A stretch of DNA of 64,000 nt, taken from the NCBI GenBank assembly GCA_963210315.1, contig OY723247.1, positions 1,736,001-1,800,000 on the forward strand, in the 5' to 3' direction. Source of the DNA: Rhynchopus euleeides. Taxonomy: Eukaryota; Euglenozoa; Diplonemea; Diplonemida; Diplonemidae. The notes beneath the pieces are model-generated. The model saw only the letters and a list, made by a program, of their open reading frames with translations. It did not search any database and was not told where the DNA came from. Positions 1-11,600 of the stretch are shown here, piece after piece. The stretch's first letter is position 1; each line of letters opens with the position of its first letter. Both the position numbers and the translations under genes were made by a program.

Positions 1-270
1 TCCTTCTCGTCGTTTGTGGTGCTGGTGGGTTCTTCGACATGCGCACTCCTGGCGCTGATCTTTCCCGCCATCTTCTCCCTCAAGCTCCGCGACTCGTCGC
101 CTCTCGGTATGCATGTTCCGAAGGACACCCCCTATCTGGGGGAGAAGGGCAAGGTCCACCGCAAACCAGGATGCTCTGTGTGTGTTCTGCACTCCAAAAT
201 TCCAGATTTGCGTCCGGCAGTGGTGCCATCATCGGCATCTACCCCGCTATTACACCCCTCTGCATGGTTG

Positions 271-1930
271 CATAACGGCCGTTTTAAAAAATCCCTTGTA
301 TTTTGTGGACTTGCAAAAACGGCCGCTGATTTTCAGCATTTTAAAAAACAGCCGTTTTTTTTACCTGGGAATTTTGTATGGGGCGTGGGTCAGCAGGCGA
401 GATCCCACCACCAGGAGTGCCTCCCCACTGCAAGGGATACCCTGCAGCAAGCATTGTGAGCGCGCCTTCAAGTACGATGCGAAGAGTTCAGACTTCGTGG
501 ACCACTTTGACGGACCGCGCCATATCAAGAAGAAGAAGAACGCAGCGTTGAAAGTGCAGAGCCAGGGAAACAGCTGGCGCTGTCGGAGTGCGATACCCTC
601 AGTGGCAGGCTTGCAACTTCGGATCGCCCGGGGTGCGTTGTTCACCGGATCACCGGCTGGCATGGTGCATGATGCTGTCAAGAAGTGTGTCCCGAGGAGG
701 GGCTGAACATGGTTGCGGCCAATCTAGGCAGGTGTGTCGTGGATGACCGTGCAGGCAGAGGTGAGTGTCGCTCACTGGCATCAGGGCTCTTGCGACAGAG
801 CTTTCCCTTGATCTCGGCGACAGCACCCCGGCTGAGAAGGACACCGCCTTCGTTGATTTATTCCCGAAGGCACGGGCGATCATCCCGGGCAATATGCAGC
901 ACCAGCTGGATGGGTTCACGACCGCACTGGCGCTGAAGGATGTGCTGTGCCACATCTCTGACGCAGCTGAGAGGGAGAAGCAGGCGAGCAAGACGGCACC
1001 ACCGGCCGTGCGATCCCGCTTCTCTCCGACACACACTACCTGCACCGCTTGAGTGGATCTGCACCTTGCACCACGTCCCCGGGCATTTATACAATCTTCC
1101 GGGCCCGCTGCAGGACAGCGGCCCTGCTACGTGTGCGTCGCTTCTGCGGTTGGCAGAGATGCCCACGAAATCGGTGGGCTCGAGTCCCACCTGCAGGCCG
1201 CCGTCCGCCTGACGGCACCCCTCGCATCGCTGCTCCAGAAGTACTGCGATGCGCAGCTGGGTGTGCCAACGGCGTGCCCCTGTCGACGCAGTGTACACCG
1301 ACATTGAGAATGTCATCGAGAAAGTGTCTGAGGTGGGGAAGTACGACCCCCCAGTGCCCCTGGCAGGGGAGCTGGCCTGGGCTGGCGACCGCATGCGCAG
1401 AAGGTGGGACGGCACGGAATCAGGGAAGTCCTTCTGGTTTGCGGTCCGCCGTCTGTGCCCGCGTACGGCCGCATGAGTCGTAGGGGTGTCAGAACTCCGG
1501 TGCCACCTCCCCTCTGTTTCGGGGAGGTTACGAGCAGGGCCTGGGTGATCTACGACTAGGCCACCACGTTCCGAGGGTGTGCTGGATTTCTGGGACAACC
1601 CGGGGGCGAACCGGGCTGCTACACTCCTCTCTGCTCTCGGGTGTCTGCTGCTTGTCGAGCGACAGGCAGGGCGGAAGCCATTTTTCTTTGTACAGTCGAC
1701 AGAGAATCGCAGTGCCCAATGTCATGTGTAGGCAACAGGGAGTTGTCAAGTGTGTTTCCTCAGCTCGGTACGGTAAGCAGGAGGCGAATCTCCAAAGGAA
1801 AATAGGAGGGGGAAAAAAACGGCCGTTTTTTCGCCAACAAAACATGAAAACGGCCGTTTTTATATTTCGGTAGCGGGAACTGAGGTAGTGAATTCTCAGA
1901 AAATCCACTCCCTCCATGACGGCCGTTATG
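271..1930 (+). pseudogene. decayed hAT-family transposon copy
   Basis: This is a broken relative of the hAT transposase found on the minus strand at 15.8-18.1 kb. Translated pieces of this stretch align with it in order. Around 440-540 a zinc-finger-like segment shows a C-x3-C pair followed by DHFDGPRHIKK, against DHFTGSKHVGKK in the longer protein. Around 765-1000 there is STPAEKDTAFVDLF and then LALKDVL, against CTPQEEADLFESC and TTLKDIL. Around 1290-1450 there is ELAWAGDRMRRRWDG, against EELKVRWWGNKSEG. The pieces lie in different frames, with stops between them. About 200 residues of the middle and the C-terminal dimerisation end are missing. The 12-mer CATAACGGCCGT occurs at 271-282, and its reverse complement at 1919-1930, so these may be the element's ends, although no target-site duplication is evident. 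The relatedness is fairly certain; the exact borders are not. Confidence 0.6.
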
Positions 1931-2892
1931 ACACTATGCCTCTGTTCAAACAAAGGAAATGCCATGGCAGCGAACATGGGTATCCGATATAAGCATTTGC
2001 ACGGCTTCAAACCCCACACACCACCCACACCACCGCACAGCCATGGCGCGCGAAGGGTCTGTCGTGGTCCTCGGTATTATTGCAGCGTTCCTCGGGACAG
2101 AGGATGCACTGAAACGGATGGCAGCCGCCTAGTCAGTAGCTGAACCCCACCCGGCCGACGGCATCGGCCTTCTGCTTCCGGGCTCTGCTGTGCCGTGCCG
2201 TGCTGCAGGACCCATCCATCCGCCCCTCGGCCCTCGCTTCCGATCGCAGCAAGGGCAGGGTGTCGCGGTAGAGGGCGGTGGGGTGGGCGGTGGTCGGTCC
2301 ATTCTCTGCACTATGCTGAAAATGGGGGGAAAATGCAGCCACCAAGTGGGGGTGCACTGTGGTGACTGGTTGTGATACCATGCCTTCACAAAAAAGGATT
2401 CATGTGCCTGTGTGTGCCAAGGGAGACGAGGGCGTTCATTTTCTACTGCAACAGGGGACTCCTGTGTCAGTGTTAAGGATAGTCGGCACGCGCTTGGGCA
2501 ACAAAATACAAGCCTTCCTCATCAGGCGGCGAGGTTGCTTTTGTTATTGCCCCTGGTGATCAGTCGGTCTGTATTTTTGGGTGCCGCGCCCTTGCCGCCC
2601 CCACCACCAACCCCCCCCACCCCCGGCCTCCATCAGCCAGATGTGTGTACATCTCTCCTCCCCTGGACCCCCGAATGTTACGTAGAGTCTAACCCTTTGG
2701 CGCTGGGCGTGATGGTTGTTGCATGGTCGTTGTGAGGGGTGGAAAGGGGCGGAGGGGTGTGTGCCTGTGCGTTTGGGATAGGGGAACAGCCGCCCCGCCG
2801 TTTTTTTATTTCTGGAAAAAACGCATTTCCCTCTCTCTTAGGGTCTGTCTTCCTTTCTCTCCACCACCCCCCCCCCCCCACGCCTTGGCCCC
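1931..2892. other. intergenic, no gene recognised
   Basis: Short open frames here are low-complexity and show no recognisable domain. About 2405-2570 belongs to a dispersed repeat that recurs near 51440-51600 and, more diverged, near 47685-48010. A run of 13 C lies at 2867-2879, directly before the transposon that starts at 2893. Confidence 0.5.
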
Positions 2893-3195
2893 ACCACGGA
2901 CTAGTCGGGCAGTGACGGGTGGGGTCGACTAGTCGGGACGACGGGTGAAAACTCGACAGGCGGCACCCGTCGACTCGACGGGTCCACCCGTCGACTCGAC
3001 GGGTGGCACCCGTCGGCACGACGGGTGAACCTGCTGAAACGACGGGTGTTCCAGCCATTTCCTGTTGATATGGGCCAATTTCCATTGAAAACTAGGGGAG
3101 TACCTTGCATGGCATCAGGTTATTTTTCACGCCGAACTATCTTCCCTGCACAGACCCACCCCCGATTACTTTCCATTTACAATTCCTAGTTGGTG
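2893..3195. repeat. left TIR of the zinc-finger transposon
   Basis: This arm is the inverted partner of 5561-5843. About 2915-3045 holds alternating copies of ACCCGTCG and CGACGGGT, so the arm can fold on itself as well as pair with the other arm. Confidence 0.85.
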
Positions 3196-3463
3196 ATGGG
3201 GCCTCAAGTGCATGTGCGACGGCTGTTCTCGTGGATTTTCATTGTTCGAGGGATCTTGACTCTGACAAACTGTGTCAGTTTGACAGAGCAACCTACTTCA
3301 TGAAGGTGATCACTTTTCTGCCAGGCAAATTTTCGCCCCAGCCAACCCTTGCACAACCCACAAGGCAGTCTCCAAGATACCGTACCCTCATCACCACCCA
3401 GGCCAAGATACCCCAAGATACCATCATCACCACCCAGGCCACCCAGACGAGCCACACCAATCA

Positions 3464-5394
3464 ATGCCAGCGGCAAAGCGTACTGCAGCGCAGGCCCTCG
3501 CCAGCGCTGTGGACATGACGGTGTTTGTACGTGCTTGGATCAACACGTATGTTGTCGAGCGTGATGCTGATGGGTTGAGCCACATGACCCTGAAGCAGCT
3601 TCTCGGCAAGCTGGCGGATACTACCATCAAGTCGACTGATCCCATCATCAGTCTTGCCCTGTACAAAAAGTATGAGAAGGTGGGGGGTGGGGTGATCAGC
3701 AAGTCGACCGCGAAGGATGGTCGCACGATGTACGCTGCCCGTGTCAATAGCGGGTCAGACATCGAGTTTGTCGGGTTGGGCCTCCGGAAGAGCAACGGGA
3801 AGGACCACCCGACAGGGCTCAAGGAGATGGCCGACGCCTGCCCCGCGGCACTGCAGCTATGGTGAAGCTGTACGAGGCGGAGAAGAAACAGGCACAGAAG
3901 ACCCAGCAGAGCAGGCTGGCCGTAGGCATTTTCGACGGTGCCTTCGCAACACGGTTGGTGACAGTTGCCGATAAGCAGAAGGATGAGTACAGAACGTGGT
4001 TCACGTTCAACTTCCTGAAGCAAATCGCAAGAGTGCAGAGAGGGGTTTTCGAAAAGGCGAACGTGATGTTTCGGCTCGCCTGCTTAGGGTAGCAGGGGAC
4101 CATCTTGAGCTGTGGTCGGCATTTAGTAAGATGGGGTCATCTTCGCACAGGAGCGCGTTTTGTACCACACCACGAAATGACTGGTTGAAACAGCTCCACG
4201 CCTGCCACAGGGCTAGCATCCAGGAACTTCATGAAGCTGGGTTTGAGAGCCTGTACGCAGGGGTCACCCCCCCTGCCGACATAAACGGGTTCATCGCAAT
4301 ACTCGCAGAGATCTTGCCTGATGGACCTGCCGTGCAGAAGGCTGTCCTTGGCAGCTCAACGTGTTCTAACATGACGGGAAACCAGGCCAGAGATGTTCTG
4401 AGTCGCTTACTCACCATTACCAAGACGAAGGGGGTGCAGCATCTACTCTGTATTGCAATGGAAATGCTTGTGCATTTCCGCTACAACGACATCCCCCATC
4501 AAGTACCACCAGGAGGGAAAGTGCGCGAAACAGTTCATCTTCTCGCTCATCGCAATGCACATCCTTGTGTTTGTCCTGGAGTGGGTGTCACCTGGGAGAA
4601 CATCCGAGGGGCGTGGTGTTACATATATCCATTCGATGAGCCACTGGTTTGATCCAGAAGATGCACACCCCCTCGCCCTGAGTGACGAGGAACTGGAGAG
4701 GGGGAATGGCGTCTCCAAACGCCATGCCCTGAGGGTGACATCGCAGCAGACCGCCGAACGGGACCTGCTGCTCTTCGAAATGCAGAGGACCAAAGGCAAG
4801 GGGTGCGGCCTGCTGGACCAACCGAGCACCCCGACCCTCCTGAAGTTCGGCGCGATAAAGCTTTGCTGCTGTGTCACCGCGAGGAACGCTTGTTGGAAGG
4901 GAGCAACGGCAGCACTGCAGCGGAGACTCGAGTCCCTCAGCCTTGGATCTCACGTCACAAAAAGGGGGCGATGGGGCCAACAATTTCTGGGCGACCCGGA
5001 AAACACCACTCCAAAGGCAACGCTGCTCGCATGCATCTGCAAGTCCAAATCCTGGGGCAACAGCGAGGATGTGCCAGAAGTGCCAGAACCAACCCCATCC
5101 GGTACAGTGCCTGTGCAGCAACATATCTGCATTGTGTGCTCCAAAGTTGTCCACACGAGAGAAGCACTGTTTGCGCATTATGATGCTGCACATCGGCCAC
5201 AAAACAACGCGCCGTGTCAGACCTGCACTGTCACATGCCAGGAGTGCGGCAAACGGACAAAATCGAAGGGACTGAGCCAGCACTACCTCAGTCACCATTC
5301 GCGCGTGCTGACACAAAAGCGTTGCTGTGTTTGTTTCGAGCTCTTTAAAACCACTGTAAAGCGCGAAGAGCACATGAGATCCGCGCACCCGTAA
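3464..5394 (+). pseudogene. broken transposon protein with C-terminal C2H2 zinc fingers
   Basis: Three or four consecutive + strand frames give one continuous-looking protein. Frame one (3464-3865) starts MPAAKRTAAQ and ends in LQLW-stop. Frame two (to 4092) carries VKLYEAEKKQAQKTQQSRL. Frame three (to 4652) carries DHLELWSAFSKMGSS and a helical middle. A last frame (4453-5394) ends with three C2H2 fingers: CIVC-x12-H-x4-H, CQEC-x11-H-x4-H and CCVC-x12-H-x4-H. Frame changes at about 3860, 4085 and 4560 have no convincing GT-AG introns, so the gene is probably inactivated, although sequencing errors could do the same. The stretch LALSDEELERGN resembles the conserved late segment of some uncharacterised animal transposon proteins, but that is weak. 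No catalytic triad was identified. Fingers at this end suggest DNA binding, probably to the palindromic arms. Confidence 0.6.
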
Positions 5395-5560
5395 GTGAGG
5401 GGGGGGGGGTGTTTGGCAGTTCAGGTACGTAGGTGATTTTGTTTGTCCTCGAGAGCGGAGTGACGTCGTGGGGGAGTTGTCTTGAGGCCCCACCCCCAGG
5501 CCCCCTGCCCACCTGGATGGCTCACCCCCCTCCTGGTGGTCCACCGGTGGGCAGCCCCTT

Positions 5561-5843
5561 CACCAACTAGGAATTGTAAATGGAAAGTAATGGGGGGGGT
5601 GGGTCTGTGCAGGGAAGATAGCTCGGCGTGAAAAATAACCTGATGCCATGCAAGGTACTCCCCTAGTTTTCAATGGAAATTGGCCCATATCAACAGGAAA
5701 TGGCTGGAACACCCGTCGTTTCAGCAGGTTCACCCGTCGACTCGACGGGTCCACCCGTCGAGTCGACGGGTGCCACCCGTCGTTTCACCCGTCGTCATTT
5801 CACCCGTCGTCCCGACTAGTCGTCCGGGCGACTAGTCCGTGGT
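5561..5843. repeat. right TIR of the zinc-finger transposon
   Basis: Inverted partner of 2893-3195. It is about 20 bp shorter because of differences in the number of ACCCGTCG units. Confidence 0.85.
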
Positions 5844-6009
5844 GGCCCACACCCCCCTGCACTGCCCCCACTGCCCCGACGGGCACAGCCTTGCTTTTCT
5901 CGACATCATCGTGCACACCACACCCCCGCCTCCCCGTGGCGTTAGCTAGAGCCCCGATCCCCCCGGATACCCCCCCCCCCCCCCGGTGAATTCACGGTGG
6001 GATCTTGTA

Positions 6010-6640
6010 AATTTTACATGTATAACTACAAGTATATACATGTATTATACATGTATAATACTTGCATGTCAACTATTATACATGTATAATACATGTATAT
6101 GCCTGAAATATACATGTAAAATACATGTATATCAAGTAAAAATACAAGTATAATACTTGCATGTCAACTATTATACTTGTATTTTTACTTGATATACATG
6201 TATTTTACATGTATATTTCATGCATTTACATGTATTTTACATGTATAATACTTGTCATGCAAGTATTATACATGTAAAATACTTGCATGACAAGTAAAAT
6301 ACATGTATAATACTTGCATGACAAGTAAAATACTTGCATGCAAGTAAAATACATGTATTTTACTTGCATGCAAGTATTTTACTTGTCATGCAAGTATTTT
6401 ACATGTATAATACTTGCATGACAAGTATTATACATGTAAAATACATGTAAATGCCTGAAATATACATGTAAAATACATGTATATCAAGTAAAAATACAAG
6501 TATAATAGTTGACATGCAAGTATTATACTTGTATTTTTACTTGATATACATGTATTTTACATGTATATTTCAGGCATATACATGTATTATACATGTATAA
6601 TAGTTGACATGCAAGTATTATACATGTATAATACATGTAC
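6010..6640. repeat. AT-rich palindromic satellite-like block
   Basis: This block consists of alternating 8-16-bp palindromic words (ATACATGTAT, TACTTGCATGCAAGTA, ACTTGTCATGCAAG) with no coding potential. Large sub-blocks are inverted copies of each other. For example, the segment with TATATCAAGTAAAAATACAAG at about 6130 is inverted at about 6180 and recurs at about 6480. Confidence 0.85.
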
Positions 6641-6687
6641 CGTAAAAGGAAATATTGTGGACCGTAATAAAGGTGAACCGTACTATA

Positions 6688-6754
6688 GGTGGACCGTAAA
6701 AAAGATGGAACAAATAGGATTTTTCCGGAACTTGGAACATTTTTACGGTCCACC
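6688..6754. repeat. hairpin repeat, copy 1 (GTGGACCGTAAAAA)
   Basis: GGTGGACCGTAAAAAAGATGG is followed about 20 bp later by its imperfect complement ending TTTTTACGGTCCACC. A second copy lies at 7323-7390 and keeps AACTTGGAACATTTTTACGG. It may be an older nested element or a stem-loop. Confidence 0.7.
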
Positions 6755-7322
6755 TATTTTACGGTTGGGATAGTGGACTTGGCAGTTTTTTTACGAGTTC
6801 CGAGCGACGAAGTCGCGAAGGAACCAAGGAAATCGTACGACTGAAGCTTCAGGATCAACACCACAGGGCCTCAACACATAGTGCGCGCTCACCATCGTCC
6901 GGAACTGTTCTCCCACAGTTACTGCAGGGTGTACTACACTAAAGGAGTACGATTTCCCTGAATTTTCCGGGCACTGATTCACGAATTTACATCTGGAGGG
7001 AGCCCGGTCGTCTCAGCTTCTGTCTGCGCGCCCTGCCGTACTGTGGCTGCTTATGTGGGCGAGCGCAGCAGGTTCTATTTTTACTTCTACCGGAACGCTC
7101 CTTGCATGGTACTACACTTCTCGAGGTGAGTGGTGGTGATCGTGCCCTTTCCGCACGCAGGGAGGCCTTGCTTCTCTTGCTGGTGTTGGTTGCGGTGGTG
7201 GAGGGAGGGTCCAAAGCTGGGAGGTCGGGAGGCCTACGTGGAAGTCTGCGGCATGGAGGCCGCAACCCACCAGCCCGCGGGCGAAAGTCGCATTGTCCGT
7301 TCCATATTCAGTCCGAATAAAT

Positions 7323-7390
7323 AGTGGACCGTAAAAAAGATGGAACGTTTGGCCTTTTTTTGGGAACTTGGAACATTTTTACGGTCCACC
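7323..7390. repeat. hairpin repeat, copy 2 (GTGGACCGTAAAAA)
   Basis: Second copy of the stem-loop at 6688-6754. The arms are near-identical and the loop differs. It lies just inside the right TIR of the AT-rich element. Confidence 0.7.
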
Positions 7391-7820
7391 CTTTTTCCGT
7401 TTACGGTATATACTTGTAGTTATACATGTAAAATTTACAAGATCCCACCGTGTTGGGCAGCAAGAAGAGCAAGGGGGGATGGAGAGGGGTATCTGGCTGA
7501 TAGTGTGCCGCTCCCTGGTGTGGGGGGGCACTGTGTCATGTCTTATTGAGAGCATCACAGCACAGCCCAGGACAGCGCCGCGCTTAGTCAGCAGTCGGGT
7601 TGAGGTTTGGAGGATTGAGACCCGTTCTGGCTGGGTGTGTTGAGCAAGATATGGATGGAACGGTGAACAGATTCTGCCCAGGCTGTTGTGTAAGTTGTAA
7701 ATCTGCCCAGGCTGTTGTGTAAGTTAGGCGAGCCCTGAGCTCTGTGTATGACTGATGGGGTGGGGTGGTGGAGGTGGGTGTGTGTGGAGGGCTGGTGTTC
7801 GTGCAGAGACGTGCGGTATC

Positions 7821-7854
<34 letters not shown>
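7821..7854. repeat. (GA)n microsatellite
   Basis: A simple AGAGAG tract of about 34 bp in the 5' flank of the TPR-protein gene. Confidence 0.9.
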
Positions 7855-7858
<4 letters not shown>

Positions 7859-8231
7859 GGACGCAGCGCTAGCGCGACCCGCTGCGCCCCACCAGTCCGA
7901 CCTGGCCTCACTGCCGGACAACCCACCCCGCTGGACTCACGGAGAGTGCATCATGCGTGCGCTTCCTCCTCCGCCCGTGCGCGGTCACCGCACGCGCCCA
8001 CAGGCTTCCGGGCCTACCTTAATCCTCCCTCCTCACGTAGCGCGTCACCGGGCGCTACAGACCGTGTGGCGCCTGCGCCTTCTCCTCCTCCTGTGTCACT
8101 TCCCTCACCCCACCAGAGCAGCTCCTCTCTCAAACAAGGGGAGTCTACCGGGCCGCGGGCCCGCGTAGTTAAGTAGACGACACCCTTGGGGTGCGAGTAT
8201 TTTCGTTTCGGGGATATTCACACTATAAGCA

Positions 8232-8379
<148 letters not shown>

Positions 8380-8643
8380 GGGGGTGAAAAAGCCGTTGTC
8401 GTGGACCTCTTCCTCCTTCCCCTTCCATTTGTTCTCTCCTCACAGGCACCCCCACACACACACACACACCCCACACCACCTTGATACGTCACACACATTC
8501 TCTCCCCCTGCAGCGGAAACACAAAACCCGGGTAGCTTTTTTGCCCCTCCCCTGCCCCGCAGCTCCACCTCTGCTCTGGGACTGGGCATCGCTCCGACCC
8601 CCGCTTTCGGAAGAGGGAGGAGGAGGGGGGGGGGGTGGGGTCG

Positions 8644-11600
8644 ATGCTTGTGGAGGAAACCACGGCGCCTCTGCTGCTGCCGGATCTCACGCACAATGGG
8701 GTCCACGGGGCAGCGCATGCCCAGCAGGCTGCCGAGGAGTGCGAGGCCACAGTGTTCGACCTCAATAAGAGGGGTGTCGAGCTCTCCGATGCAGGCAGCT
8801 TCCCCGAGTCACACGCCTTGCTGAGGCGTGCCGAAGAGGTTGCCAAGGCATCGCCCGCAGGGCGCACGCGCTACCGCCTCCTCGCCATGACGAAGAGCAA
8901 CCTGGGATACCTCGCAAAGCTCACCGGCAATCTCGACGCCGCTGCGGAACACATGGAGGCGGCGCTCCGCCTGGAGAACAGGCTGGGCCGCCCTCTACCC
9001 ACCACCACGCTCAATCTCACTGCTGTGCTGAAGGCAAAGGGGCTGTACAACAAGGCACGTGACCTGGCGAAGCTGACGTTGGATCTTCTCTACGAAGGGG
9101 ATAGCGACCACGCCCCCCTCGTGTGGGTTGCGGCGTGGCATAACCTGGCTGTAGCGCAGCTCCACGCCACGACGAAGGTGCAGCCAGTCGATGTCGTGTG
9201 GGGGTATTTCCAAACGGCGCACGCCCTCGCCCTGAAAGAGCTGGGCAAACGGCACCCCGTCACCAAGGAGGTTGCCCTCTCCTTCAAATCCGCCAAGCGG
9301 TGCTGGTCCCTCACACGCCAGCACCGGGAGGGGAAGCAGCATGGCGCATCCTCTGCTGCGAAGCAGCAGAGGGGCGCTGCCGCCAAGCCCCCGCCGCCCC
9401 AGCAGACACCCAGCCCTGCCCCGCCCCCACGCCCCCTCCACCGCGGCCTGTGGGGTGCGGGGGTCACCTCGCCTGGCGCTGCCGCTGGGGCTGGGTGGGA
9501 GGGGAGGGTCTCCCCCACAGCGCACACGCTCCCCTCGCCTGGGAGGCAGCACCACCATCACCACCACTCTGACACCGGGAACACCCCCGTCATCACCCCG
9601 GCACCCCCGTCGGCGAAGAAGGCGAAGGCGGAGACGGCACGCCTCCCGCGGTCTTCCGATGAGACAATATTTTTCCACGGCGGGCTCCTCAACAGAGGGG
9701 GTGGCACCGACAGGCGCAGCGGCGGCGGCGGCGGCGGGTCCTCCCCCCCGAAGGGGCGCAGCCAGGCTTGGGCAGGGGGGGGCTCCGGCGGTGGGGAGCA
9801 CCACCCCCACCACCACACCCACCCCAGCCACTCAAGCAGGCATCACCCCTCTGCGACGCAAGAGGATGCGGCGGGTGCCCTGCTGAAGGTGAGCAGCGGT
9901 GGCGGCGGTGGGGAGTGGGGGAGCACTCCGGAGCACCGTGCGGCGCCCCACCCGCCTGCGCCGCGGCAGCATGCGCATGTGGAGAAGGCGCGGGTGGGGG
10001 GAAGCGCTGGGGTGAGGCAGCCTGCTGAAAAGGCAGCAGCCTCGAAGAAACAGCAGAGAAAGCCCCAAGCCGCCCCGGCGCAGCAGAAGCAGCAGCGGGT
10101 GGCAGCCTCACCCACTCCACCGCCACCCCCACCTGCTCTGCTGGAGCAGCCGCCGCTCTGCCTCGCGGCGGTGTCGGAGGTGCCGGAGGAGGGTGTGTGC
10201 GACCCCCCGGGCTCCGGGGCGTTCCTCAAGATCCTCCTCGGGGACAGCACGGCTGCGACGCGGTTCCCCTTCCTGACGGGGATGATGGAGGGCGCCTCGC
10301 TGCAGTGGAGCACCGGCAGGGGTGGCGGTGGGGGGGTGCCGGCTGAGCAGCCCCGGGCGGCGCAGCCGCAGCCGCAGCCGCCGCCGGCAGGCGGCGTGGG
10401 GGAGGCTGCGGCGGCCCTGCGGGGTGAGGTGTTCACAGAGCTGCTGCAGGAGGGTGTGTTCAGCTCATATGCCTCCTTCGTGCTGATGATGGGCGAGGTG
10501 GTGGCGGGGGTGGCGGGGGGTGGTGACGCCGGCAGCACGCCGCCCGCCTGCCCCAACCCGGCGCTCCGTGCCGTGGCGGCGGTGGCGGTGGGGCGGGCGG
10601 GGCGGGGCAGCTCACCGCCGCCGGTGCCCCATCCGCCGCAGCCGCAGCAACATCAGCGCGGTGCTGCAGCACCCTCTTCGCCACTCGGTGGCGTGTGGGA
10701 GGAGAGTGTCTGCCTGCTGCAGGATGTGGTGGACAGCTCGCAGGTGGCGCTCCCCAGCCTGGCACTGCTGTCCTCTCTCGTGGGTGGGGTGGCACCGGCG
10801 GCGGTGGGGCACACACAGGGGGTGGAGCAACAGCAGCAGCAGCAGGGGCAACAGGGGCAGCTCCCGGTTCCCCAGGTGTTGGTCGAGAGGGAGGAGGGGG
10901 GCGGGGTGCCGGCGCGCCCCCACCACTCGCCGCTCAACAGCTCTTTCCGCAGCGATTGGGTGGACCCCTCGTTCACAGGGCTGTCTGATATGTTCGACCT
11001 GCTGTCCGACATGGGGGTTGCGGCGGAGCGGCTCCCGGCGCTGCTGCATGTGGCGCGTGCCATCGACAAGAGGCTGTCCTTTTCGGCGACGTCGTCGTGC
11101 CTCATGCAGGAGAGCCTTGCGTCCGACGGGCAGGACGCTTCCGGCAGGGGTGTGAGCCCAGCAGAGGGGAGCGGCGGGGCGCCGGGCGGGGATGCGGAGG
11201 AGGGAGCAGGGGATGGGCTGCAGAGTCTGGGGATCCTCCTGAAGGATGGGCGGAGCGCGTCGTTTTCGCACCTGATGCTGCTGCAGCCAGGCGGCGAGCA
11301 GGGTGTTCTGCTGGGTGCGGGCGGGCATGGAAGGTGGCCAGGCACGGACGAGGGGGATGGCGTGCCCCTGCTCCGCATTGCAGGCACAGCCTGCCTCGGG
11401 GAGCCGCCCTCAATTTTGGAGGCCCTTGTGCAGTCGGGGGAGGGGTGTATGCGTGCCGTGCAGCTGACCCTGGAGGTATGTGTGTGGGTGTGGTGTGTGC
11501 GGTGGAGGTCCCGTCAGGGTTTGGTGGGGCCTCGGGGATATCACAGTTTGCATGGGTGTGTGGGTCGGCATGTGGTGGTTCTCAGGGGTTAGCCACACAT

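Larger units (their letters stand above)
2893..5843 (+). mobile_element. 2.95-kb DNA transposon with ~300-bp terminal inverted repeats
   Basis: The left arm (2893-3195) and the right arm (5561-5843) are long near-identical inverted repeats. They begin with ACCACGGACTAGTCG, continue through a cluster of short palindromes built on ACCCGTCGACTCGACGGGT, and share a further ~150 bp of unique sequence. The flanks are GGCCCC on the left and GGCCCA on the right, so a 5-bp GGCCC duplication is possible but unproven. The interior carries a frame-broken + strand protein ending in three C2H2 zinc fingers. The superfamily is not recognised: the long palindrome-rich arms and C-terminal fingers do not match a textbook Tc1, hAT or Mutator plan. 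Confidence 0.8.
5993..7452. mobile_element. 1.46-kb AT-rich non-autonomous element with identical 47-bp TIRs
   Basis: The first 47 bp (5993-6039, starting CACGGTGGGATCTTGTAAAT) and the last 47 bp (7406-7452) are exact reverse complements. No transposase is present. The left third (about 6010-6640) is built from TACATGTA, ACTTGCATG and ACTTGTCATGCAAGT palindromes. The rest contains two GTGGACCGTAAAAA hairpins and two segments that recur near 55.7 kb and 59.9-60.5 kb. The flanks share at most TT, so the target duplication is unclear. A C15 run (5970-5984) ends 8 bp before the left end. Confidence 0.8.

Noticed and set aside
2893..3195. LTR of a retrotransposon
   Set aside because: The matching copy at 5561-5843 is inverted, not direct, and no reverse transcriptase or integrase is present.
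9272..11155. Long Arg/Pro/Ala-rich frames in other phases and on the opposite strand of the TPR gene
   Set aside because: They are shadows of a GC-rich, low-complexity coding exon, with no domains of their own.
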